Position numbers and translations under genes: made by a program. The notes beneath the pieces are model-generated. The model saw nothing but the letters and a program-made list of their open reading frames with translations. It was not told where the DNA came from and did not search any database. DNA of 42,928 nt from Gammaproteobacteria bacterium (GTDB lineage Bacteria; Pseudomonadota; Gammaproteobacteria; Pseudomonadales; Azotimanducaceae), in NCBI GenBank assembly GCA_026713185.1, contig JAPOOX010000274.1:1-42928 (forward strand), read 5' to 3'. Shown here piece after piece: positions 36,814-42,928 of the stretch. The stretch's first letter is position 1. The number at the start of each line of letters is the position of its first letter.

Positions 36814-37238
36814 TTCCCGCCGCTGATTTCACCCTCTCTGAAAAAATATATGATTTCACGTATCGCGGATGCCGGCGAATCGGAACCATGCACTGCGTTT
36901 GCGTCAATGGATTGTGCAAAGTCTGCTCTGATGGTACCGGGGTCCGCTTCTTTCGGGTTAGTAGCACCCATCAATTGTCGATTCAGCTCAATGGCATTTT
37001 CCCCTTCAAGAACCTGCACCACACAGGGACCGGACGTCATGTAAGCCACCAGGTCATCAAAGAACGATTTCCCGGTATGTTCCGCATAAAAATCCCTGGC
37101 TTTGTCCAACGTCAACTGTTCCATGCGCATTGCCGCGACCCGTAATCCTGCTTTTTCAAACCTGGATATGATGTCACCAATGACGTTTTTAGCTACAGCA
37201 TCCGGCTTGATGATCGACAGTGTTCTTTCCTTTGGCAT
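36810..37238 (-). CDS. ndk: Nucleoside diphosphate kinase
   Basis: 142 residues of normal length. The phospho-accepting His117 lies in NAVHGSDSP, and the nucleotide-binding [14 protein letters not shown] start is canonical. Balances NTP and dNTP pools. It is coupled to rlmN by a 4-bp overlap. Upstream, about 200 bp to iscX contain a 47-bp tandem repeat, so ndk and the genes after it may be partly uncoupled from the isc genes. Confidence 0.97.
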   Translation of the reverse strand: MPKERTLSIIKPDAVAKNVIGDIISRFEKAGLRVAAMRMEQLTLDKARDFYAEHTGKSFFDDLVAYMTSGPCVVQVLEGENAIELNRQLMGATNPKEADPGTIRADFAQSIDANAVHGSDSPASAIREIIYFFREGEISGGK

Positions 37239-37274
37239 GTTAATCCTGCTCCAATGACAACAAAGTGGACTATT

Positions 37275-37448
37275 ATATGGGAATAAGCAGTTTCCTACAC
37301 TTCATTCCATACTGGCAGTCGATATGGGAATAAGCAGTCTCCTACACTTTATTCCATACTGGCAATCGATATGGGAATAAGCAGTCTCCTACACTTCATT
37401 CCATCCCGGCAATCGATATGGGAATAAACAGTGACCTACACTTCTTCC
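37275..37448. repeat. 47-bp tandem repeat (3.7 copies) between iscX and ndk
   Basis: Copies begin at 37275, 37322, 37369 and 37416 (ATATGGGAATAA...), exactly 47 bp apart; the last is partial and includes the iscX stop codon and its final codons, which suggests that the array grew by duplication of the iscX 3' end. Each unit carries GGAATAA and, in the second copy, a matching TTATTCC, so each can form a hairpin on the RNA. The array fills most of the 197-bp gap. Confidence 0.9.
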
Positions 37449-37639
37449 ATCCAGGCCATCTGAATGGCTTCCAGTATACGTTCACCACAGTGCCCGGGAT
37501 CATCTTCAAACCTGTCAAGAGCCATGACCCATTGCATCAGATCAGTAAAGCGCACTGACATAGGGTCCGTGTCCGGATAGGCCTCGACGAGTTCGATAGC
37601 AATTTCGTTTATGTCAGTCCATTTAAGAGCAGAACTCAT
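37436..37639 (-). CDS. iscX: Fe-S assembly protein IscX
   Basis: 67 residues, small acidic protein typical of IscX (LKWTDINEIAIELVEAYPDT; RFTDLMQWV). It modulates IscS and binds iron. The last codons and stop form part of the 47-bp repeat. It starts 1 bp after fdx. Confidence 0.95.
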   Translation of the reverse strand: MSSALKWTDINEIAIELVEAYPDTDPMSVRFTDLMQWVMALDRFEDDPGHCGERILEAIQMAWMEEV

Positions 37640-37640
37640 T

Positions 37641-37979
37641 TCAGTGTTTCTCCGATACCTGATTAATTGTATATCTGGGGATTTCTATCACCAGGTCTTC
37701 ATCGCCTATGAGAACCTGACAACTCAGGCGGGAATCAGGTTCCAGGCCCCATGCCTTGTCCAGCAAATCATCCTCGGTTTCATCCGACTCTTCAAGTGAA
37801 TCAAAGCCCTCTCTGAGAACAACATGGCAGGTTGTACATGCGCAAGCCATCTCACAGGCATGCTCAATATTCACCCCGTTGTCCAATGCAACCTCAATCA
37901 GGTTATCACCTGGTTCAGCATCCACTACCGCGCCATCCGGACATCTTTCTTCATGTGGCAGAAATATAATCTGCGGCAT
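37641..37979 (-). CDS. fdx: ISC-type [2Fe-2S] ferredoxin
   Basis: 112 residues. Cluster ligands Cys42, Cys48, Cys51 and Cys87 are all present (CEMACACTTC and LSCQV). It supplies electrons for Fe-S cluster assembly. Start and hscA stop overlap. Confidence 0.97.
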   Translation of the reverse strand: MPQIIFLPHEERCPDGAVVDAEPGDNLIEVALDNGVNIEHACEMACACTTCHVVLREGFDSLEESDETEDDLLDKAWGLEPDSRLSCQVLIGDEDLVIEIPRYTINQVSEKH

Positions 37980-39853
37980 CAGCCGATATCCTCTTCCAAC
38001 TGATCGATCCGGCGCCCTGCCAGAACTTCACGGACAGCCGCATCCATGCGTAAAGAGGCAAATTCCTCGCTGGCTTTACCCAGAATCTCTACACCCTCCT
38101 TAATCTGTTCAATATTTTCCAATGACAGGGTCTCCTGAAGTTTATCGATAGCCTGATTCAGTAATACCATCTGCCCTGGCGCCAGCAATTTTTCACCATC
38201 GAGTTCCAGCGCCCCCAGCAGCGCATCGATCATCCTTCTCGCCTCAACCTTTGCTTCTGACAATGATCTTGACGCGATGTCTTCCTGTGCATGATCAAAC
38301 GATGCTTTCAACATGGAAGTGACCTCTGCATCACTCAGCCCATAAGAAGGTTTCACTTCTACGCTGGCTGACACACCGGTTGTTGTTTCCCGGGCGGATA
38401 CGGACAAGAGACCGTCCGCATCCACCTGGAAGAGCACTTCAATTCTGGCTGCTCCTGCAACCATCTGCGGTATGTCATGAAGCTCAAATCTTGCCAGCGA
38501 CCGACAATCATTCACCAACTCCCGCTCACCCTGCACAACATGGATCAACATCGCGGTCTGCCCGTCCTTGAAAGTTGTAAATTCCTGCGCCTTTGAAACC
38601 GGGATCGTTGTATTGCGGTCAATGACTTTCTCTACAAGACTGCCAACCGTTTCCAGACCCAGTGACAATGGCAATACATCCAGCAGCAGCATTTCATCAT
38701 CAGGTTTGTTGCCCACCAGAATGTCAGCCTGAACTGCCGCCCCTATCGCAACAACCCGGTCGGGATCGATATCTCCCAATGGTTCCCGCCCAAAAAACTC
38801 TGCAACTGCCGACCTCACTGCAGGCACCCGGGTTGAGCCACCAACCAGCACTATACTCTTGACTTCATCAATACCAGCGTCCCGCATGGTCCGACGGCAG
38901 GCTTTGATGGATTGATTGATCAGGTCCGCAATCATTTCCTCAAATACGGATCTTGAGAGCGTGCCATTGAATTTCAGATCATCCACATCAATAGATATGC
39001 CGGATCTGTCACAGGTGCTCAATGTTTCCTTGATATCTCTAGCCTGCATCATCAGTGTGCGAAGTTGACGGGGATTGACGTCTTTGTCATAACCCGACTG
39101 ATCGATGATCCATTCTGCTATGCGACGATCAAAGTCATCACCGCCAAGAGCGGAATCACCACCGGTTGCCACGACCTCAAAGATACCCTGGTTCAGTTTC
39201 AGCAGCGAAATGTCAAAGGTGCCACCGCCGAGATCATATACAGCGACAATGCCTTCGGCACCGGTATCGAGCCCGTAGGCTACAGCAGCAGCAGTGGGTT
39301 CATTCAACAGACGTAATACATTAAGGCCAGCCAGTCGGGCCGCATCCCTGGTTGCCTGCCGCTGGGCATCGTCAAAATAGGAGGGAACCGTTATCACAAC
39401 ACCATGTAACTCACCGGCCAGTTTTTCGGTACTGCGATTGACCAGACTTTTCAGGATTTCCGCTGACGCCTCAACAGGACTGATATCGCCCACACGGGTT
39501 CTGATCTTTACCATCCCGCCTTCACTGGCGGAAAAGTCATATGGAAGTTGTCCGCTGAGCCTTTTCAGATCATCAATGCCCCGACCCATCATTCGCTTTA
39601 CCGAGACAATTGTATTCAAGGGGTCCTGTTTTGCGGATTCCACGGCTAATCTACCGACCACCGGTCCATTGTCGGTATATCGAACCACAGAGGGCAAAAG
39701 ATGTTCACCATCTTGATCCGCCAGGGTCTGAATCATACCCTCACGGACACTTGCGATAAGAGAATTTGTCGTTCCCAGGTCGATTCCCGCAGCTCTTTTG
39801 CGCTGATGAGGGTCTGCAGCCTGACCTGGTTCTGTAATCTGAAGTAATGCCAT
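37979..39853 (-). CDS. hscA: Fe-S specific Hsp70 chaperone HscA
   Basis: 624 residues. Hsp70 ATPase domain (GIDLGTTNSLIASV, YDLGGGTFDISLL, LVGGSTRVPAVR) and substrate-binding domain (ELHDIPQMVAGAARIEVLFQ). It binds the LPPVK motif of IscU and, with HscB, drives cluster transfer. Length is as in other HscA proteins. A 56-bp gap without features separates it from hscB. Confidence 0.97.
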   Translation of the reverse strand: MALLQITEPGQAADPHQRKRAAGIDLGTTNSLIASVREGMIQTLADQDGEHLLPSVVRYTDNGPVVGRLAVESAKQDPLNTIVSVKRMMGRGIDDLKRLSGQLPYDFSASEGGMVKIRTRVGDISPVEASAEILKSLVNRSTEKLAGELHGVVITVPSYFDDAQRQATRDAARLAGLNVLRLLNEPTAAAVAYGLDTGAEGIVAVYDLGGGTFDISLLKLNQGIFEVVATGGDSALGGDDFDRRIAEWIIDQSGYDKDVNPRQLRTLMMQARDIKETLSTCDRSGISIDVDDLKFNGTLSRSVFEEMIADLINQSIKACRRTMRDAGIDEVKSIVLVGGSTRVPAVRSAVAEFFGREPLGDIDPDRVVAIGAAVQADILVGNKPDDEMLLLDVLPLSLGLETVGSLVEKVIDRNTTIPVSKAQEFTTFKDGQTAMLIHVVQGERELVNDCRSLARFELHDIPQMVAGAARIEVLFQVDADGLLSVSARETTTGVSASVEVKPSYGLSDAEVTSMLKASFDHAQEDIASRSLSEAKVEARRMIDALLGALELDGEKLLAPGQMVLLNQAIDKLQETLSLENIEQIKEGVEILGKASEEFASLRMDAAVREVLAGRRIDQLEEDIG

Positions 39854-39909
39854 GGTATCCGGTTCTTGTTAAAGAACTATCCTTCGTGTCTGTGACTTGT
39901 CATTTTCAG

Positions 39910-40464
39910 TCAGTAATCCAGCATTTTTTCTTCCAGTTTGTCTGCTTCAAGCAACAACTTGTTGATGAATTGCATTTTATACACCGTTATTTCTGCAGCC
40001 CTGAGTTCAGTCCCGTACTGCACTGCAAAATCTTTCTCAAGATCATGCAGCTCAATCTTTATCTTTTCTTTAAAGGCATCAAGTTCATGCAATGCCTCAC
40101 TATCATCATGAGGATCGACCAGTCGTCCCGCTGCAGTCGCAGAAATGTCCTCCAACTGCTCCCTTAACTCGATTTGATCCATCAGGAATCCCGGGTCCAG
40201 TTGAGGATTGTCTTCTATGGATATGCCAGCCAGTTCAAGCAGGTAGATTGCCTTGTCCAAACCCGATACAAGCACATTGTAGGCGGCGTTGATTTGTGTT
40301 GCCCATTGAAGAGACAAACGTTTTTCCTGGTCCGATGCATCAACAAACCTGTCGGGGTGCACACTCGACTGTAATTGACGATACCTTGCGGCTAACTGGT
40401 CAGGGTCCTGATCGAATGCAACGGGGAGTTGAAAGATCTCAAAATAGTTTTTGTTGAAGTCCAC
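39910..40464 (-). CDS. hscB: J-domain co-chaperone HscB
   Basis: 184 residues: an N-terminal J domain with the HPD motif at 36-38 and a C-terminal helical IscU-binding domain. It stimulates HscA ATPase and presents IscU. It starts 12 bp after iscA. Confidence 0.95.
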   Translation of the reverse strand: MDFNKNYFEIFQLPVAFDQDPDQLAARYRQLQSSVHPDRFVDASDQEKRLSLQWATQINAAYNVLVSGLDKAIYLLELAGISIEDNPQLDPGFLMDQIELREQLEDISATAAGRLVDPHDDSEALHELDAFKEKIKIELHDLEKDFAVQYGTELRAAEITVYKMQFINKLLLEADKLEEKMLDY

Positions 40465-40476
40465 TGTTGATGTGAT

Positions 40477-40800
40477 TCACACGGTAAAGGACTCGCCACA
40501 GCCGCACTCACTCTGAACATTGGGATTTTTGAATTCGAATCCTTCATTGAGACCCTGTTTTACATAGTCCATTTCTGTACCTTCTATGTACACAAGACTC
40601 TTCGGGTCTACATAGACTTCAACGCCTTTACTGTTGAATCTGAGATCTTCCGGTTGAGGTTCATCCACGGGCTCAAGCACATACATCAGGCCTGAACAAC
40701 CTGTTGTCTTGACGGCAAGACGTATACCGATGCCGCTACCCCGTTCCTCCAGATATCTGGTGACGTGAAGTGCTGCTGTTTCTGTAAGATTGACACCCAT
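40477..40800 (-). CDS. iscA: A-type Fe-S carrier IscA
   Basis: 107 residues with the three invariant cysteines Cys35 (TGCSG), Cys99 and Cys101 (CGCGESF). Delivers clusters to [4Fe-4S] targets. Its ATG overlaps the iscU stop (TAATG). Confidence 0.97.
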   Translation of the reverse strand: MGVNLTETAALHVTRYLEERGSGIGIRLAVKTTGCSGLMYVLEPVDEPQPEDLRFNSKGVEVYVDPKSLVYIEGTEMDYVKQGLNEGFEFKNPNVQSECGCGESFTV

Positions 40801-41198
40801 TAACCGGCAGCCATCTCTGTTTTGTGCTTGTTACGGTAATCCTCAATGGCCGCCTTGATGGCATCTTCTGCCAGTACCGAGCAATGAATCTTGACCGGAG
40901 GTAATGCCAGCTCCTCTGCAATTTCCGTATTCCTGATATTCCCGGCATCTTCAAGGGAACGCCCCTTGACCCATTCTGTAAGGAGTGAGCTTGAGGCGAT
41001 TGCGGAACCACAGCCATAAGTCTTGAAACGGGCATCCTCTATTACCCCATCTTCACCGACCTTGATCTGCAGGCGCATGACATCCCCACATGCAGGCGCT
41101 CCTACCATACCCGTACCCACATCGTCACTCCCGGCATCCATCTTGCCGACATTTCTTGGGTTTTCGTAGTGGTCCAACACTTTTTTACTATATGCCAT
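40800..41198 (-). CDS. iscU: Fe-S cluster scaffold IscU
   Basis: 132 residues. Cluster ligands Cys37 (PACGD), Cys63 ([10 protein letters not shown]) and Cys106 (HCSVL), plus Asp39, and the HscA-binding LPPVK at 99-103 are all present. A 41-bp gap separates it from iscS. Confidence 0.98.
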   Translation of the reverse strand: MAYSKKVLDHYENPRNVGKMDAGSDDVGTGMVGAPACGDVMRLQIKVGEDGVIEDARFKTYGCGSAIASSSLLTEWVKGRSLEDAGNIRNTEIAEELALPPVKIHCSVLAEDAIKAAIEDYRNKHKTEMAAG

Positions 41199-41239
41199 AG
41201 TATCCTCTCCTTTCTAAATCAGGCGGCCTGACAAACCGT

Positions 41240-42454
41240 TCAGTGTACCGCCCATTCAATTTTATCCATATCAACGCCATCTTTATACATATCCCACAGC
41301 GGTGACAACTCCCTTAATTTTTCTACTGCAACCCTGACCTGCCTGATTGCCTGATCAATGTCCTCTTCTGTTGTGAACCGTCCTATGGAGAAACGCAGTG
41401 AACTGTGAGCCAGTTCATCGTTCATTCCAAGCGCCCGCAAAACATAGGATGGTTCAAGGCTGGCTGAAGTACAGGCTGACCCGGAAGACACAGCAAGTTC
41501 CGGCAAAGACATGATCAATGATTCACCTTCAACGTAATTAAAGCTCATATTGATGATACCGGGTATGCGATGATTCAGGTGACCACTGACATACACTTCT
41601 TCCATGTCTTTCAGGCCGTCCCAGAGACGTTTTCTAAGGGCCATTATACGTCTGCCCTCTGCATGCATCTCTTCTTTGGCAATGCGGAATGCCTCACCCA
41701 TGCCAACAATCTGATGGGTTGCAAGCGTACCGGAACGCATCCCGCGTTCATGACCCCCCCCATGTATCTGTGCTTCCAGCCTCACGCGGGGCTTTCGGCT
41801 GACAAACAGGGCGCCCATGCCTTTGGGGCCATATATCTTGTGCGCCGAGAACGACATCAAGTCCACATTCATTTCACCCAGATCAATATCTATTTTGCCG
41901 GCACTTTGTGCTGCATCCACATGAAAAAAGACTTTATGTGCCCGGGTGACCTCACCGATGGCGGCAATGTCGTTAACGACACCAATTTCGTTATTGACAT
42001 GCATGATGGAAACCAGAATCGTGTCATCGCGAATCGCATCCCTGACTCGTTCCGGGGTAATCAGGCCATCTTGACCCGGGTCCAGCCAGGTTACTTCAAA
42101 GCCTTCACGTTCCATCTGCCGGCAGGTATCCAGCACGGCTTTATGTTCAATTTTGGAGGTGATGATGTGATTGCCTCTGTTTTTGTAAAATCGAGCCACT
42201 CCCTTGATAGCAAGATTGTCAGATTCTGTGGCGCCGGAGGTCCATACAATTTCCCGTGGGTCGCAATTAACCAGGTCTGCAACCTGCCGTCTTGCAATCT
42301 CTACCGCTTCTTCTGCTTCCCAGCCAAATTTGTGGGAACGGCTTGCCGGATTGCCAAAATTCCCCTCCGCCACCAGACAATCGCTCATTTTCCGGGCAAC
42401 CCGAGGGTCCACTGGCGTAGTAGCGGCATAATCAAAATATATCGGATGTTTCAT
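41240..42454 (-). CDS. iscS: Cysteine desulfurase IscS
   Basis: 404 residues from ATG 42454, preferred over 42457 and the longer frame because GGAG lies six bases upstream and the result [16 protein letters not shown] is the family start. PLP-binding Lys near 206 (SAHKIYG), active-site Cys near 328 (GSACTSAS) on the mobile loop. It supplies sulfur for Fe-S clusters and thio-tRNA. The C-terminus MDKIEWAVH is standard. Confidence 0.98.
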   Translation of the reverse strand: MKHPIYFDYAATTPVDPRVARKMSDCLVAEGNFGNPASRSHKFGWEAEEAVEIARRQVADLVNCDPREIVWTSGATESDNLAIKGVARFYKNRGNHIITSKIEHKAVLDTCRQMEREGFEVTWLDPGQDGLITPERVRDAIRDDTILVSIMHVNNEIGVVNDIAAIGEVTRAHKVFFHVDAAQSAGKIDIDLGEMNVDLMSFSAHKIYGPKGMGALFVSRKPRVRLEAQIHGGGHERGMRSGTLATHQIVGMGEAFRIAKEEMHAEGRRIMALRKRLWDGLKDMEEVYVSGHLNHRIPGIINMSFNYVEGESLIMSLPELAVSSGSACTSASLEPSYVLRALGMNDELAHSSLRFSIGRFTTEEDIDQAIRQVRVAVEKLRELSPLWDMYKDGVDMDKIEWAVH

Positions 42455-42489
42455 CATTCGCTCCTCTTCTTCCAAACTACCACTGCTCT

Positions 42490-42928
42490 TCACACTTCCT
42501 GGGCGTACAGCCGCATGACATCGCCAGCCATCGCATCCTGGCGCGCCACTACCATCTGTACCTCACGTTTTTCAATCAGACTCGCAAGGCTTATATCGCT
42601 TAAAAACCGGTGAATCTGATCACTTAGATCCGACCACAGTTCATGGGTCAGACAGGTCTCTCCATGCTGACAATCGGAACGTCCGGAGCATCTGGTTGCA
42701 TCTACACTTTCATCCACTGAGTCAACGATTGAAGCAATTGAGATTTCTGCAGGCTTATAATTCAACCGATAACCACCGCCTGGCCCACGCACACTCTTCA
42801 CCAGATCATGACGTCGCAATTTGGCAAACAACTGCTCCAGATAGGACAGGCTGATGCCCTGTCGCTGTGAAATGTCCAAAAGGCTGACGGGGTCATCCTG
42901 CTCATGGACCGCAATATCCAGCATTGCC
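42490..42928 (-). CDS. iscR: Fe-S responsive regulator IscR (partial, lacks the first residues)
   Basis: The frame runs off the right edge; compared with E. coli IscR only about a dozen N-terminal residues are missing, so the Met at 42924 is internal (AMLDIA). The Rrf2 winged helix ([31 protein letters not shown]) and the three cluster cysteines ([13 protein letters not shown]) are intact. Holo-IscR represses the isc operon. It lies 35 bp before iscS; the operon promoter is outside the window. Confidence 0.96.
   Translation of the reverse strand, partial: AMLDIAVHEQDDPVSLLDISQRQGISLSYLEQLFAKLRRHDLVKSVRGPGGGYRLNYKPAEISIASIVDSVDESVDATRCSGRSDCQHGETCLTHELWSDLSDQIHRFLSDISLASLIEKREVQMVVARQDAMAGDVMRLYAQEV

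Noticed and set aside
37275-37448. The 47-bp repeats as a CRISPR array
   Set aside because: Copies are contiguous with no variable spacers, and the array grades into iscX coding sequence.
41570-42613. Plus-strand frame of 347 codons opposite iscS
   Set aside because: Antisense shadow of iscS; composition is His/Phe-rich and crosses the iscS-iscR gap.

Overview
The window reads as a piece of a gammaproteobacterial chromosome. Evidence: the isc operon order (iscR-iscS-iscU-iscA-hscB-hscA-fdx-iscX) followed by ndk, rlmN, pilW, rodZ, ispG, hisS, yfgM, bamB and der, with xseA, guaA, tadA and a large-type purL nearby. This is close to the E. coli purL/tadA/guaA/xseA/der/hisS/isc neighbourhood, but pilW (type IV pili) is kept and guaB is not next to guaA, so it is probably not an enteric. 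I cannot name the genus.

Layout. (1) 1-3905: left core with purL (N-terminal 800 codons, running off the left edge), tadA and a secreted protein of unknown function. (2) 3906-23946: an accessory island of about 20 kb between tadA and the 3' end of guaA, a site where genomic islands are known to integrate. No integrase or clear att repeat is visible inside the window. (3) 23947-42928: right core with guaA and xseA diverging, an M23 peptidase after xseA, then one long leftward gene train from iscR (cut by the right edge) to der.

The island centres on an intact rightward operon: a WYL-domain regulator of the BrxR/CapW type, a SNF2-like helicase with a C-terminal DUF3883 domain, a 57-codon ORF, an NYN-domain nuclease, a DUF1156 DNA methylase, a DUF499 ATPase (BrxC/PglY-like) and a small membrane-prone protein. 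The 57-codon ORF is coupled to both neighbours by ATGA and GTGA stop/start overlaps and has its own GGAGG ribosome site. Gene content resembles DNA-modification defence systems (BREX, DISARM), but PglZ, DUF1998 and phospholipase-D partners are missing and an RNase-type NYN gene is present. Converging on it is an AAA+ ATPase and subtilisin (S8) protease pair with catalytic motifs intact.

Around these are broken defence genes: an AbiEii toxin stub after an intact AbiEi antitoxin, an orphan HTH antitoxin, a 127-residue PglX head, a Mod methylase tail, a helicase head, and a GNAT toxin stub after an intact DUF1778 antitoxin with two matching operators. All three antitoxin-type genes have lost, or lack, a visible toxin.

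The core also holds unusual small-scale structure: a 47-bp tandem repeat built from the iscX 3' end, a 15-bp tandem repeat between hisS and yfgM that extends into YfgM coding sequence, a 23-residue repeat inside RodZ, and an M23 peptidase whose best-supported start codon is ATA.
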